Assembly: GCF_005116465.1 (NCBI RefSeq)
Contig: NZ_SWBM01000001.1
Coordinates: 1,798,001 to 1,862,000, forward strand
From: Robertmurraya kyonggiensis
GTDB taxonomy: Bacteria > Bacillota > Bacilli > Bacillales > Cytobacillaceae
Direction of reading: 5' to 3'
DNA: 64,000 bases
Shown here: positions 52,670-63,998 of the stretch, one piece after another
Position numbering within the stretch: the first letter of the stretch is position 1
Layout of the letters: each line of letters begins with the position of its first letter
Notes under the pieces: generated by a model
What the model saw: the letters and a program-made list of their open reading frames with translations, nothing else
What the model was told of the DNA's origin: nothing
Databases searched by the model: none
Made by a program: the position numbers and the translations under genes

Positions 52670-53176
52670 TTACGCCTCCTTTCGCGGTTCTGCTTTACCT
52701 AATGCTAAGTAACCATCCACTTCTTTGAATGGATATACATCAAGTGGTGCCGCTGGTGGTGTACCTGGTACGTTTGTACCATCCTTCGTATAAAGACCAC
52801 CATGACATGGACAATAGAAATGTTCTGGATTTGCCTTATCTTTATTCCAGTCAACTGTACAACCTAAATGTTTACAGATAGGAGATAATGCAATTACTTC
52901 ACCATTTTCATCCTTGTATACCCACGCCGTATTCGTTACTTCCGAAGTATACCAAGCATCTTTTTGTTCAAACGTAAAGTCTACGCGTACTGGTTCAGCT
53001 GTGATCTCAGATATTTTCTTATCAGTCACAACATAATCTCCAGCCGCATTGTGCTGTAAAACAGGGTCAACTGCAAAACGGACCATTGGCATTAGCATTC
53101 CTGCAGCCATAAATCCACCTACACCAGTAAGTGTATAGTTTAGGAATTGACGTCTTGTTACACGCTGTTTGCTCAT
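52670..53176 (-). CDS. qcrA: Menaquinol:cytochrome c reductase, Rieske iron-sulfur subunit (QcrA)
   Basis: A 168-aa Rieske protein. The N-terminal helix with RRQFLNYTLTGVGGFMAAG resembles a Tat signal/anchor; the 2Fe-2S ligands are CKHLGC near residue 107 and CPCHGG near residue 127. ATG 53176 follows GGGGGGAAAGGT; a longer frame was rejected. First gene of qcrABC. A 150-base gap to ypiF likely holds its promoter. Confidence 0.96.
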   Translation of the reverse strand: MSKQRVTRRQFLNYTLTGVGGFMAAGMLMPMVRFAVDPVLQHNAAGDYVVTDKKISEITAEPVRVDFTFEQKDAWYTSEVTNTAWVYKDENGEVIALSPICKHLGCTVDWNKDKANPEHFYCPCHGGLYTKDGTNVPGTPPAAPLDVYPFKEVDGYLALGKAEPRKEA

Positions 53177-53325
53177 ACCTTTCCCCCCTCTATTATGAAA
53201 TCGTAGTCCAACGGACATAATTCAACACAATATAAAACTAGGACATAACCATGATATATCAATCTATACCTAAGGTCAATATAATAAATTACTAAAGGTT
53301 ACCAACTGTGTGACTAAAATCTCAA

Positions 53326-53790
53326 TTAGTCATTATTTTGCCACTTTTTCACGAATAGATGAATTAATTGTTGAACTTGGTCCTCTAAAATTGAATTCCG
53401 GTACTTTTCGTCCATGCTTTCAAGCGGTAAAGACGGTAGCCAAATGAGTGAACCTTCAAAGCTTTCCTCTCTCGTTCTCCAATCACTATCAGACGTCAAA
53501 TAGAATACATGATTAAAGCTTTGGTTTTGAAATTCAGCTTCCCAACGTTTTATATCATCGATTAAAACATTATCTGGATTGTTTTTTATATATGTATAGC
53601 CTGGCAGCATAAGTATTCGCCCTTTAAATTGGCGTTCAAGCTGTATCGATAATAGAGAAATAAATTCAGTCATCGAGGTAGTTTGTTTTATATCATCTCC
53701 AAATGAAATCGGAAATAAAGGAAGGACTATTGTATCCACATATTCCTTCGCTCCTAAATACATATCAATATCGTTCGCGACCCACTTCAT
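53326..53790 (-). CDS. ypiF: YpiF-family protein (DUF2487)
   Basis: A 154-aa soluble protein starting MKWVANDIDMYLGAKEYVDT, the DUF2487 signature, with PLFPISFGDDIKQ and ILMLPGYTYIK. It is conserved upstream of qcrABC in Bacillus, but its role is unknown. Not preceded by a strong terminator. Confidence 0.87.
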   Translation of the reverse strand: MKWVANDIDMYLGAKEYVDTIVLPLFPISFGDDIKQTTSMTEFISLLSIQLERQFKGRILMLPGYTYIKNNPDNVLIDDIKRWEAEFQNQSFNHVFYLTSDSDWRTREESFEGSLIWLPSLPLESMDEKYRNSILEDQVQQLIHLFVKKWQNND

Positions 53791-53877
53791 AACATCACTC
53801 CACCTAATAAAATTCTATTTAATCATATCACTAGGAATACACCCTTTCCAAACGAAATTTGAATAGAATGGCCAAAA

Positions 53878-53903
53878 TAAAAAGCCTGCATTTAGCAAGC
53901 TTT
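53878..53903 (-). terminator. Terminator after ypiB
   Basis: Stem AAGCTTGC / GCAGGCTT with a 5-base loop, then TTTATTTT on the minus strand. Confidence 0.72.
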
Positions 53904-53912
53904 GAAAAGTAT

Positions 53913-54458
53913 TTAATCTTTTTGAAGTTGACTCAATTCCTTCGCTAATTTCTCAAAAGTGGCTTTGTCTTGATTGTCTAACGCCTCATCAATTAGGCGA
54001 AGCAATTTCTCTCTCTGGAAATTTTTCAGACTTGATGAAAGAAATTTCTCTGCAATGAGCCGGTCCTTTTCACTAATTTGAAGACTCTTTGGCATGAATG
54101 GATTCTCTTCTAGTACAGCAGCGTATTGATGAGCTTTATTCGATGCGTGAAAATTAAGTTGTATATAAATCTCCTCATCTCTATTCAAACGAATGTCATG
54201 AAATGATTTTTCAGCATCGGTTGTCATTACATTTTCTTTGTAGAATCGAAATGGCACCTCATCAACACAATGGGTTGACATGACAAGTCCACGAGGACAA
54301 TACTGTGCTTGTTCAACGAAATGCACTTTCTCCATCAGCTGATCGTGGCTCATCAAATAGTTTAAAATCCATACGCATTCCCGTCTTTTCAATTGGTAAT
54401 GATTAAGGAACCAGCGAATAAAATCTTTTTTCTCGTTGACAGATACAGGGGTCTTCAT
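53913..54458 (-). CDS. ypiB: YpiB-family protein (UPF0302)
   Basis: A 181-aa protein. The N-terminal UPF0302 domain has [23 protein letters not shown] and [12 protein letters not shown]; the C-terminal part ([17 protein letters not shown]) is an IDEAL domain, an intrinsically disordered regulatory segment. Function unknown. ATG 54458 follows GAGGAGGG; an eight-residue extension was rejected. It starts close after ypiA and is co-transcribed with it. Confidence 0.9.
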   Translation of the reverse strand: MKTPVSVNEKKDFIRWFLNHYQLKRRECVWILNYLMSHDQLMEKVHFVEQAQYCPRGLVMSTHCVDEVPFRFYKENVMTTDAEKSFHDIRLNRDEEIYIQLNFHASNKAHQYAAVLEENPFMPKSLQISEKDRLIAEKFLSSSLKNFQREKLLRLIDEALDNQDKATFEKLAKELSQLQKD

Positions 54459-54486
54459 CGCTTTTCCCTCCTCTGCGTGCAACTTT

Positions 54487-55752
54487 TTAGTACAGCTGTT
54501 CTGAAAGTCGTTGTAATGTCTCTTCGTACTCTTCGTTAGACGGATCCTTTTTGAGAAGCATACTAAATATTTCGATAGCCTCTTCTCTTTTTCCTTCTTC
54601 CATTAAAAAGTATCCATAATCTGTGAGAAAATCTAAATCATTCTTTAAAGAATTATATGCAAGTTGATATTTGTTTAATGCCTCAGAATATTTTTCCAAA
54701 TGCTGTAACGCAACGGCCTCATCCCATATAAGTTGAGGTTCTTCTATGTCATTCTCATTAAATAACTCAATAATTTCTAATACGTCTTCATACCGTTCTT
54801 GATGTAAGAGAAGCTTATTTAATGTTAGAGCCGCTTCAATGAATTCTGGATCTAGCACAAGCGCCTGTCTAAATTGATTTTCCGCTTCTTCTTCGTTGCC
54901 TAGTTTTAATGCAATTTTGCCAGCATAGAAAGACAAATCCTTATTATATTCATCGTATCTTAGCCCTTCCTGAATCGCTTGGAAGCTATTTTCCAAATCC
55001 TCTTCTCGCTCATACGATTTGGCTAAGTATAAGTATAAGGAATGGTATTCAGGATCTAATTCCTTCAACTCTCTAAACTTCTCGATCGCTGTTTTGTTCA
55101 TACCTGCTTGGTAAGCGGTAAGCGCATAATGGAATAATGTATTAATCTCCAAGCTATCCTCTAATGCTTTATCATAATGAGTCAATGCTTCTTCAAATGC
55201 ACCACCTGCACTATAAGCATCTCCTAATCTTTGATGTACATTTACACCAGCGATCTCAACTTCGAATGGCAAGACCTTGTCGTAAGCTCTTATCGCTTCA
55301 ATAAATCTACCTTGTTCCATATAGAGTTCACCCAAGGCAAAATCGATAATAAATTCATCAGGAAGAGTAGACTTTGCTTGGAGTAATTTCTGCTCACTCA
55401 CTTCATATAACCCTTCCATTTGATATAAATCTGCCTGTAAAAGAAGGCTTTGAGGATAACTTGGGTCATCCTCATGGATTTTATTTAAGGTTTGAAGAGC
55501 TTCATCCTCCTGCCCTTGCTCTACCAGAATTTCTGCAAGGCTGACAAGAATCTCTCCTTCCTCTGGATAAGCTTCGAGAAGTCTTTCAAAAAGTTTTTTC
55601 GCTTCCTCTAAAAAGCCATAATGGAACAATTCTTCTCCAAGTAGTAATCGTTCATCATTTGTACCATTCTTTAAGATTTTTTCGTATCCAGCAAGCGCCT
55701 CTTCATGCTGACCGTTTTCTAAAAGAGCAATGATCTTATTAATCTTATCCAT
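54487..55752 (-). CDS. ypiA: TPR-repeat protein YpiA
   Basis: A 421-aa soluble protein made almost entirely of tetratricopeptide repeats (about ten units with the L-G-Y-A-F-P pattern, e.g. [33 protein letters not shown]). It is acidic. In B. subtilis it heads the ypiA-ypiB-ypiF-qcrABC group downstream of aroE. Probably a scaffold; specific partners are unknown. Confidence 0.92.
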   Translation of the reverse strand: MDKINKIIALLENGQHEEALAGYEKILKNGTNDERLLLGEELFHYGFLEEAKKLFERLLEAYPEEGEILVSLAEILVEQGQEDEALQTLNKIHEDDPSYPQSLLLQADLYQMEGLYEVSEQKLLQAKSTLPDEFIIDFALGELYMEQGRFIEAIRAYDKVLPFEVEIAGVNVHQRLGDAYSAGGAFEEALTHYDKALEDSLEINTLFHYALTAYQAGMNKTAIEKFRELKELDPEYHSLYLYLAKSYEREEDLENSFQAIQEGLRYDEYNKDLSFYAGKIALKLGNEEEAENQFRQALVLDPEFIEAALTLNKLLLHQERYEDVLEIIELFNENDIEEPQLIWDEAVALQHLEKYSEALNKYQLAYNSLKNDLDFLTDYGYFLMEEGKREEAIEIFSMLLKKDPSNEEYEETLQRLSEQLY

Positions 55753-55845
55753 GTATTAATCCTTTCCCAAATCCCTTAATTAATAGTAGCTAGTCGTAAT
55801 CATTATAAAGGAAAATCACGAATTGTACCCGTTTGACGTTTTCAC

Positions 55846-56748
55846 TTATTCATTTATAAAAAAATTCGGAGTGTTTATAATAACATGTTCTCCAAATCCT
55901 GGACGAAACAGTACATCTAGCCCTGCTCTAATTACAGTGCCCTTATGAACGGTTACCTTTAACCGCTCATTATATTTTTGAAAAAGCTCCGCTTCCATTA
56001 TATTATTCTCAATAGCTTCTTTTGCGTAAAAGTTGTAGCTCACCTCGCCACCTTGATGTATACCCGATTTAAGAGGATAAATGCCCATTTTACATAAATG
56101 AAGGTGAGAAATGGGGCCGTTCGGAACTAATTCATCTTCTATAAATGGAATCTTCTCTTCGTAGAGTAAGCTTGTCCATCTTAATTTTGCTCGGTTTTTC
56201 ATTCTTGCTTTGTCGGCCTTAAAAATTGGAATAAGTGGACTATTATACGGAAACATGGCCTCCCTTAGCCATCCCCATGGTAACCGCTCGAGCATCCCAT
56301 CATCCTCAACTTCTACAAAAATAGCGGGAATTTTTTCACGCCGACATTTTCTTAAAAAAGTTGGCGTTAAGAGCTTCGGTTGAACTCTCACCCCAATACA
56401 ATAGTCAATTGGGCTATTCAATAACCTTGTCTTCATTTTATTGAGTGCAGGCTTTAACAAATTCTCTTTTTCAACCTCCACATAGGTCAAGAACATCGTG
56501 CACCCTTTGTTAAGGAATTCCTCGATATAAAATTGCTTCATCGTAGGAAATGAGGCATCTACTGGGATTTGGGGACTAAAAAGTATGTGAGGCTTAGTCA
56601 TGATAAAAGAATTTGCATTTACCCTCATGTGTGTAAACCTTTTAAACGTAGATCTTAGTGAATGAAATCTTTCACCCTTAATTAACAGGGAGATTTGTTC
56701 TACCTTGTCCTCTCTTAATACATTTGCGTCTTCAATAATATATGTCAT
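55846..56748 (-). CDS. 300-aa protein of unknown function, weakly amidohydrolase-like at its ends
   Basis: A basic, soluble protein I do not recognise. The first 50 residues (TYIIEDANVLREDKVEQISLLIKGERF) and the last 30 (TVHKGTVIRAGLDVLFRPG) resemble the beta-sandwich ends of amidohydrolases, but the metal motif H-x-H expected after strand 1 is absent (TKPHILFSP). So any enzymatic role of that type is doubtful. It lies between the aro terminator and ypiA, where B. subtilis has no gene that I recall. Uncertain. Confidence 0.7.
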   Translation of the reverse strand: MTYIIEDANVLREDKVEQISLLIKGERFHSLRSTFKRFTHMRVNANSFIMTKPHILFSPQIPVDASFPTMKQFYIEEFLNKGCTMFLTYVEVEKENLLKPALNKMKTRLLNSPIDYCIGVRVQPKLLTPTFLRKCRREKIPAIFVEVEDDGMLERLPWGWLREAMFPYNSPLIPIFKADKARMKNRAKLRWTSLLYEEKIPFIEDELVPNGPISHLHLCKMGIYPLKSGIHQGGEVSYNFYAKEAIENNIMEAELFQKYNERLKVTVHKGTVIRAGLDVLFRPGFGEHVIINTPNFFINE

Positions 56749-56818
56749 AAAACCACCTCTTCAACGGTCTTATGACAAGCTATGCTCTGTGAAAAAAATA
56801 TATGCAGGGAACATAATA

Positions 56819-56846
56819 GAAAAAGCTGCAGACCTCCTGCAGCTCT
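56819..56846 (-). terminator. Terminator of the aro-tyr-his operon
   Basis: Stem AGCTGCAG / CTGCAGCT with a 5-base loop, then TTTTTC on the minus strand. Confidence 0.82.
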
Positions 56847-56848
56847 TT

Positions 56849-58138
56849 CTAATTATGAAGCAAACTCTTTAAATGACTAAAAAAGTTTGGATATGAAACA
56901 GAAATCGCCTCTTGATTCTCAAGAGTTGTTTCTTCATTACAAATCAATGCAGCAATAGCAAGCATCATACCAATCCGATGATCGCCATGACTATTTACCG
57001 TTCCTCCAGTTAATGAAGTTTTCCCATGAATGATCATGCCATCTTCAGTCGCTTCAATATTCGCTCCTAATTTTTTCAGTTCATTCACAACCGTATCGAT
57101 ACGATTTGTTTCTTTTACCTTAAGCTCTTCCGCGTCTTTTATCACCGTGCTTCCTTCTGCTTGTGTAGCAAGCAAGGCAATGACAGGAATTTCATCGATC
57201 AGTCTTGGGATTGTGTCTCCTCCGATCGTGATTCCTTTTAGGGAAGAAGTGCGTATCACTATATCCCCGACTGGCTCGAAACTGTCTCTCTCATTCACAA
57301 TTTCAAAATCAGCACCCATTTCCTCTAGAACATCCAGAATTCCTGTTCTTGTCGGATTAAGCCCCACATTTTTTAATGTGATCTCACTGTTCGGAACAAT
57401 CGCACCTGCAACCAGGAAAAAAGCTGCTGAAGAAATGTCCCCAGGTACGTGGATATCAGCTCCTTTTAGAGCTTGGCCGCCTTGAACTGTAATCGAAAGC
57501 CCATCAACTTCTACTTCTCCACCAAAATGTTTAATCATTCGCTCAGTATGATCTCTTGTTTTTGATGGTTCAATGACTTTAGTCTTTCCATTTGCCTGAA
57601 GACCTGCAAGTAAAATAGAAGATTTAACCTGCGCACTTGCAACAGGCAATTCATATTCCATCCCTTCAAGGTTTCCGCCTCTAACGGAAATAGGTGTATA
57701 TTCTCCACCATTTCTTCCGTCAATATCAGCCCCTAAGCTTCGTAGCGGTTTGGTTACCCTTGTCATCGGTCTTTTTCCAATCGATTCGTCGCCAATCAAA
57801 GTAGAAAAGAACGGACGGCCAGCTAGAATTCCAAGCATAAGACGGATCGTTGTTCCTGAATTACCGACATCTAGTATATCTCTCGGTTCAACAAGTCCAT
57901 CAAGTCCCTGGCCATAAACGACTACCTTTTCTTCATCTAATTCGATTTTAACCCCTAGCTTTCGAAAACAAGCAATCGTACTTAAACAATCATCACCAGT
58001 TAAAAAATTCGTAACTGTGGTTTTCCCTTGAGCAATTGCTCCAAACATAATCGAACGGTGGGAAATCGATTTATCTCCAGGAATCGTTATTTGTCCCTGC
58101 AACTTATCTTTTTTAATCGATAATAGTGTGGTTTTCAT
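56849..58138 (-). CDS. aroA: 5-enolpyruvylshikimate-3-phosphate synthase
   Basis: A 429-aa EPSP synthase (called aroE in B. subtilis). [18 protein letters not shown] near residue 20 is the substrate site; [13 protein letters not shown] near residue 90 and the LKVKETNRI region are also conserved. It joins shikimate-3-phosphate and phosphoenolpyruvate. ATG 58138 after AAGGGATG was preferred over a 12-residue extension. Last gene of the operon. Confidence 0.96.
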   Translation of the reverse strand: MKTTLLSIKKDKLQGQITIPGDKSISHRSIMFGAIAQGKTTVTNFLTGDDCLSTIACFRKLGVKIELDEEKVVVYGQGLDGLVEPRDILDVGNSGTTIRLMLGILAGRPFFSTLIGDESIGKRPMTRVTKPLRSLGADIDGRNGGEYTPISVRGGNLEGMEYELPVASAQVKSSILLAGLQANGKTKVIEPSKTRDHTERMIKHFGGEVEVDGLSITVQGGQALKGADIHVPGDISSAAFFLVAGAIVPNSEITLKNVGLNPTRTGILDVLEEMGADFEIVNERDSFEPVGDIVIRTSSLKGITIGGDTIPRLIDEIPVIALLATQAEGSTVIKDAEELKVKETNRIDTVVNELKKLGANIEATEDGMIIHGKTSLTGGTVNSHGDHRIGMMLAIAALICNEETTLENQEAISVSYPNFFSHLKSLLHN

Positions 58139-58151
58139 ATCATCATCCCTT

Positions 58152-59258
58152 TTACAACCCCATTGACGTTTCATAGTTCGTATAACATTTTATACATTGT
58201 TCCGCTTTTTCACGGTCTTCTTCCGTTTGAAAGCTAATATCAAGTACTCCGTATATACCTTCACGAGCCTCGCGAATGCGAATATTCGTTAAACTGATGT
58301 TCTCTTTGGCCAAATAGCCTGTAATTTCCGAAATGATCCCCGGATAGTCAGGGATATCTACAAATAAATCATAAAAAGCCGGGATCGCTCCCTTTTCTTT
58401 TATCGGCATTTCATCCCGAAATCGTTTTGCTTGGAAAAAGTATTCGTAGATCTCTACCTCTTGTTCCTCTTGAAGCATTTGAGTGACCTTATCCATCTCA
58501 TTCTGCCATTCTTGCAATAATTCAATTAGAACGGCTTTATTATGTAAAGAAATATCTCTCCACATTTCTGGGCTACTCGAAGCAATCCTCGTAATATCTC
58601 GAAAACCTCCAGCAGCAAGTCGCGTGATCAGATTTTGCTTCAAGCTCGTTTTCTCCGCTTGATGAACGAGTGAAGCAGCAATAACATGAGGAAAGTGACT
58701 AATCACCCCTGTTATGTAATCATGCTCCTCTGGCATCACTTGTAAAAATCTTGCCTTTGTTCCCATTAACCAGTCTTGGAGTTTTTCAACATCCTCAATT
58801 CTAGTATCCTTTTCTGGAGTTAATAAATAAAAGGCATTTTCAAAAAGAATTGATTTAGCAGCTGTAACCCCACTTTTGTGGGAACCTGCCATCGGATGAC
58901 CACCAATAAAGGTAATTCCCTTTTCTTTTAGACAAGCTGCTTTTTTTACGATTTCTAATTTGGTGCTCCCTGCATCAGAAATGATGACATTATCCTTTAA
59001 AGGTACATCACAAAGTAACTCAATGATTCTTTCAACTTCCTTAACAGGAGTCGCAATTAATATCAAATCCGCTCTAGCAGCACCTTTTGGAATTTCATCA
59101 ATGATTTCATCAATGACCCCTAGCATTTTTCCTAGTTGACTTTGTTTTTCGCTCACATCGTAACCCATAATCGTTGCGTCTGGATGCTCCTTTTTAATAC
59201 AAAGAGCCAGTGAACCCCCGATAAGTCCTAGCCCAATCACAAAAACATGCCCGTTCAA
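58152..59258 (-). CDS. tyrA: Prephenate dehydrogenase with ACT domain (TyrA)
   Basis: A 368-aa protein. The NAD site [18 protein letters not shown] is at the N-terminus, the catalytic region [13 protein letters not shown] near residue 140, and a C-terminal ACT domain (about 295-365, [16 protein letters not shown]) suggests feedback by tyrosine. It starts at TTG 59258 behind CAGGTG. Between hisC and aroA, as in B. subtilis. Confidence 0.96.
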   Translation of the reverse strand: MNGHVFVIGLGLIGGSLALCIKKEHPDATIMGYDVSEKQSQLGKMLGVIDEIIDEIPKGAARADLILIATPVKEVERIIELLCDVPLKDNVIISDAGSTKLEIVKKAACLKEKGITFIGGHPMAGSHKSGVTAAKSILFENAFYLLTPEKDTRIEDVEKLQDWLMGTKARFLQVMPEEHDYITGVISHFPHVIAASLVHQAEKTSLKQNLITRLAAGGFRDITRIASSSPEMWRDISLHNKAVLIELLQEWQNEMDKVTQMLQEEQEVEIYEYFFQAKRFRDEMPIKEKGAIPAFYDLFVDIPDYPGIISEITGYLAKENISLTNIRIREAREGIYGVLDISFQTEEDREKAEQCIKCYTNYETSMGL

Positions 59259-59282
59259 GAGATCACCTGCTTTTACTACATT

Positions 59283-60383
59283 TTAACTTGCAAATTCTTT
59301 AGAGGAGATGAATTCTTTAATTACAGTTAATAGTCCACTATTTTCTTCTTCAGAACCAACAGTTACACGTACACATGTTGGGAAGCCAAGAGCAACCCCC
59401 GAACGTACGATGTAGCCTCGTTCAAGTAAATATTGGAATACCTCATTTCCATTCACCTTAAAGTCAATCAAAATAAAGTTCCCTTGTGAAGGCATATATG
59501 CGAGGTTATTCTCATCGCAAAATTGATAAAATTGCGCCATGCCTGCTCGGTTTTTTTGCTTACATGCTTCTACGTATCTTTGATCATCTAATGCTGATAT
59601 CGCAGCTGCTTGTGCAAAAGAATTTGCATTAAACGGTTCACGGACCGGTTCAAGCGCTCGTATTACTGTTTCATGTCCAACACCGTAACCAATCCGAAGA
59701 CTCGCTAATCCATAAATTTTAGAGAATGTGCGTAAAACGATTACATTTTCAAATCGTTTCGCTAATTCAATTGCATCATAATAATCCTCAGCGACCACAT
59801 ACTCGTAATAAGCCTCGTCTAAGACAACCAGTGTTTCTAGTGGCACTCTTTCTAAAAAGGATACTAATGTGCTTTCTTTAATATATGTACCTGTTGGGTT
59901 ATTCGGGCTACATACCCAAACGATATTTGTTTTATCATCAATTGCCTTAAGCATGTCTTCTAAGTCATGTTCTCCATCAATTAATGGTATTTCCCTGACT
60001 TCAGCTCCCTCAATTACTGCATTGTGCTTATACTGAGAGAAAGTTGGTACAGCCATAACTGTATTATATCCCGGTCTTAATAGCGCTCGAGAAATAATTT
60101 GAATAATATTGTCAGACCCATTTCCAAAAATCAATTCAGTAGGCTTCACATCAAGTTTTTTCGCAAGGGCCTCACGAAGATCTGTTGCATATCCATCTGG
60201 ATATAAAGCGAGCGACCGATCAAATTCACGAATTGTTTTCAGAGCCTCTTTGGAGCATCCAAATGGATTTTCATTTGAGGCAAGTTTCACAATTTTATCC
60301 AATCCGTATTGCCGTTTGACTGCTCCAATTGACTTTCCCGGCTGGTACGGGGTTAAATTTAAAATTTCGTCTTTCCATCTCAC
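59283..60383 (-). CDS. hisC: Histidinol-phosphate / aromatic aminotransferase (HisC)
   Basis: A 366-aa fold-type I PLP enzyme: [32 protein letters not shown] and [14 protein letters not shown] with the Schiff-base Lys near residue 222. In Bacillus it serves both histidine and tyrosine/phenylalanine synthesis, which explains its place in the aro operon. GTG 60383 is six bases after GGGTG; an upstream GTG at 60392 overlaps that site. It directly follows aroH here, without trp genes between. Confidence 0.94.
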   Translation of the reverse strand: MRWKDEILNLTPYQPGKSIGAVKRQYGLDKIVKLASNENPFGCSKEALKTIREFDRSLALYPDGYATDLREALAKKLDVKPTELIFGNGSDNIIQIISRALLRPGYNTVMAVPTFSQYKHNAVIEGAEVREIPLIDGEHDLEDMLKAIDDKTNIVWVCSPNNPTGTYIKESTLVSFLERVPLETLVVLDEAYYEYVVAEDYYDAIELAKRFENVIVLRTFSKIYGLASLRIGYGVGHETVIRALEPVREPFNANSFAQAAAISALDDQRYVEACKQKNRAGMAQFYQFCDENNLAYMPSQGNFILIDFKVNGNEVFQYLLERGYIVRSGVALGFPTCVRVTVGSEEENSGLLTVIKEFISSKEFAS

Positions 60384-60418
60384 AACAATCACCCACTCTA
60401 TTTAAAATTGATTTTTGT

Positions 60419-60781
60419 CTATGCGTTTAAATCCGGTCTTAAAACCATTGCTTTTTCTAAATAAACATGGTGGATATCTTCTTGATTCTTATCTGTATTT
60501 ACATGTACCATCACACGGATACAATTTTCGAGAGAACCAACCACTGGGATTTCTCTCATACACATGACCGGAACATATGTCCATCCATCTAACAGCCTTA
60601 AAGCTTTAGCTGGAAATGCAGCATCTATTTCTTCCGTAACAGAAATGAATACCGAAGCTACCTTATCTGCTTCAAGTTCATTTAAAGAAATAAGCTCATC
60701 CATCATTCGTTTTGTCGCTTCGACAATTACGGATTCTGTGTTTTCTTCGATTGTGATAGCTCCCCTTACCCCTCTGAGCAA
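60419..60781 (-). CDS. aroH: Chorismate mutase (AroH type)
   Basis: A 120-aa trimeric chorismate mutase: LRGVRGAITIEENT, VFISVTEEIDAAFPAKALR, MREIPVVGSLENCIRV and YLEKAMVLRPDL carry the active-site Arg, Glu and Lys positions of B. subtilis AroH. It converts chorismate to prephenate, feeding tyrA. TTG start two bases after the aroB stop; GAGAGGTGG precedes it. Confidence 0.96.
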   Translation of the reverse strand: MLRGVRGAITIEENTESVIVEATKRMMDELISLNELEADKVASVFISVTEEIDAAFPAKALRLLDGWTYVPVMCMREIPVVGSLENCIRVMVHVNTDKNQEDIHHVYLEKAMVLRPDLNA

Positions 60782-60782
60782 A

Positions 60783-61868
60783 TTATTCCACCTCTCCTCT
60801 ATACATTTTTAAGCTTTCTAATAAATATTGGTCATCTATCTCTTTCAACACCGGTTCGCCAATTTGATTTAGGAGCACAAATTGTACATGTCCGCCAACC
60901 GATTTTTTATCCTGTTTCATTCTGTATATTAACCTTTGATGATCCAAATGTGTTGGAATTGCGATTTCATAGCCGAGCTTTTTCACCCAATTTTTGAACT
61001 TTGAAAGATTAAAAGTAAGACCAAGTAATTCACAACTAAGTTCTAAAGCGAACACCATTCCAATCATGACTGCTTCCCCATGAGTGATTTTTCCGTACCC
61101 AGCTTCCCCTTCAATCGCATGGCCAAGTGTGTGCCCTAAATTCAGGAACGCACGAACGCCTGATTCTTTCTCATCTTTTGAAACGAAAGAACCTTTAATA
61201 GCAATTCCTTTTTCTAACATATAGGAAAACTGTTCTTCGGTTAATTGCTCTAAATTAGAGATATGCTCTTCTAACCATTGGTAAAAATTCAAATCAGAAA
61301 TGAGTGCTTCTTTAACCACTTCAGCAAATCCCGATCTTCTCTCATGTATTGGTAATGAGTGAAGAAAATCCAAATCATAGAAGACCGCTTCAGGCTGATA
61401 GAAGGCACCAATCATATTCTTCCCTAGTGGATGATTGATTGCTACTTTCCCACCTACTGCACTATCATGCGCCAGAATTGTTGTAGGGATTTGGATAAAA
61501 GGAATACCACGCATGTAAGTGGCCGCTACAAACCCACTTAGATCTCCAACGGCTCCCCCACCAAATGCAAGAATCATTGATTTCCGATCAAGTTTTTTCT
61601 CTAAGGCAAAGGTCAAACATTGCTGATAAATTTCGAACGTTTTGGCAAATTCTCCGTTTGGAACCGTATAAGATAACGGCTTAAAATCAGAAAGGACACT
61701 TACCAATATTGATAAGTATCTCTCTCCTACATTTTCATCCGTAATAATTAATAGATTTGTTAAGGACGGAAATTTTTCCTTAAGAAAACTCCCGAGCTCT
61801 TCAATAACACCAGTGCCAACATAAACTGGGTAATCCTTAGAAGATGTATGTATCGTTAATCCTTCCAT
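60783..61868 (-). CDS. aroB: 3-dehydroquinate synthase (AroB)
   Basis: A 361-aa NAD- and metal-dependent enzyme closing the first ring of the shikimate pathway. GGGAVGDLSGFVAATYMRG near residue 105 binds NAD; zinc ligands lie in E (EVVKEALI), and in NLGHTLGHAIE and HGEAVMIGM. Its ATG shares one base with the aroC stop (TAATG). Confidence 0.96.
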   Translation of the reverse strand: MEGLTIHTSSKDYPVYVGTGVIEELGSFLKEKFPSLTNLLIITDENVGERYLSILVSVLSDFKPLSYTVPNGEFAKTFEIYQQCLTFALEKKLDRKSMILAFGGGAVGDLSGFVAATYMRGIPFIQIPTTILAHDSAVGGKVAINHPLGKNMIGAFYQPEAVFYDLDFLHSLPIHERRSGFAEVVKEALISDLNFYQWLEEHISNLEQLTEEQFSYMLEKGIAIKGSFVSKDEKESGVRAFLNLGHTLGHAIEGEAGYGKITHGEAVMIGMVFALELSCELLGLTFNLSKFKNWVKKLGYEIAIPTHLDHQRLIYRMKQDKKSVGGHVQFVLLNQIGEPVLKEIDDQYLLESLKMYRGEVE

Positions 61869-63040
61869 TAGAACTCCCTCGCATATTGACGTTGCTTTTC
61901 CACTGTATCGATTAAAGTATCTAGACGATCAGCATAAAATTGGTCGACTATTGCAGAAGCAATCTCCCAAGCAACTGCGTGCTCTGCCACAACCGCTGCA
62001 GCAGGTACAGCACAGCTATCTGAACGCTCAATACTTGCCGTAAAAGGTTCTTTTGTATCAATATCGACACTTTGAAGAGGTTTGTATAAAGTTGGGATTG
62101 GTTTCATCACACCACGAACGACAATTGGCATCCCTGTCGTCATCCCCCCTTCAAATCCACCTAGTCGATTTGATTTACGATAATATCCATCTTGTTCATT
62201 CCAAGCAATTTCATCGTGGACTTCACTACCTGGCTTATGAGCAGCCTCAAAGCCAATCCCAAATTCAACGCCTTTAAATGCGTTGATACTGACAATCGCT
62301 GCTGCTAGTTTTGCATCTAGCTTGCGATCATAGTGAACATAGCTTCCAACACCAGGAGGCATTCCTTCGACGATAACTTCAACAATTCCCCCAATGGAGT
62401 CGCCATTTTCCTTTGCTTGATCAATGGCTTTCATCATTTCTACTTCCGCTTTCGGATCAAGACAGCGAACAGGAGAATTTTCGGTAATCTCTTTTAATGA
62501 GCTTATAGATTTATAATTTCGAACTTCACTTTTTACTCCACCAATTTCTACAACATGTGAAGCAACTTCGATTCCTAATAAGGATAAAAGTTTCTTCGCA
62601 ACTGCACCAGCAGCAACTCTCACAGTTGTTTCACGTGCTGATGAACGCTCTAGTACATTTCGCAAATCGCGGTGACCATATTTCAGTCCACCGTTTAGAT
62701 CAGCATGACCAGGGCGTGGACGAGTAATCTTACGCTTTACTTCTTCTCCCTCATCAAGCTCGAGAGGTTCTTGTCCCATGATCTTTGTCCAATGCTTCCA
62801 GTCGTTATTCTCAACGACTAAGGCTACTGGAGAACCAAGGGTAAGTCCATGTCTAATCCCACTGGCAATTTGAGCCGTATCTTTTTCAATTTGCATTCTT
62901 CGACCACGGCCATACCCTTTTTGACGTCTTGCTAATTCTTCATTAATATCCTCAGCAAGCAAAGGCATACCGGCTGGTAATCCTTCGATAATTGTTGTTA
63001 ATTGGGGGCCATGTGACTCTCCCGCTGTTAAATATCTCAT
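61868..63040 (-). CDS. aroC: Chorismate synthase (AroC; aroF in B. subtilis)
   Basis: A 390-aa FMN-dependent enzyme. [29 protein letters not shown], the [27 protein letters not shown] signature and the C-terminal [10 protein letters not shown] are all present. It makes chorismate from EPSP. First gene of the aroC-aroB-aroH-hisC-tyrA-aroA operon, behind AAGGAGGAAAG. Confidence 0.97.
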   Translation of the reverse strand: MRYLTAGESHGPQLTTIIEGLPAGMPLLAEDINEELARRQKGYGRGRRMQIEKDTAQIASGIRHGLTLGSPVALVVENNDWKHWTKIMGQEPLELDEGEEVKRKITRPRPGHADLNGGLKYGHRDLRNVLERSSARETTVRVAAGAVAKKLLSLLGIEVASHVVEIGGVKSEVRNYKSISSLKEITENSPVRCLDPKAEVEMMKAIDQAKENGDSIGGIVEVIVEGMPPGVGSYVHYDRKLDAKLAAAIVSINAFKGVEFGIGFEAAHKPGSEVHDEIAWNEQDGYYRKSNRLGGFEGGMTTGMPIVVRGVMKPIPTLYKPLQSVDIDTKEPFTASIERSDSCAVPAAAVVAEHAVAWEIASAIVDQFYADRLDTLIDTVEKQRQYAREF

Positions 63041-63190
63041 AAACTCTTTCCTCCTTCAACGCTTTAAAGGATTATGTACCAATATAACATATGTGCAAAA
63101 ATAAAAATAGTATAAGATTGAAAATATTAAAAATTTACGTCTTCACAACTAATATTGCCTATATTCTATCACAGCTTTTTTAAAGAATAG

Positions 63191-63998
<808 letters not shown>

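Noticed and set aside
57030-57485. 151-codon plus-strand frame inside aroA
   Set aside because: It is wholly antisense to a conserved enzyme gene and has no ribosome site or recognisable domain.
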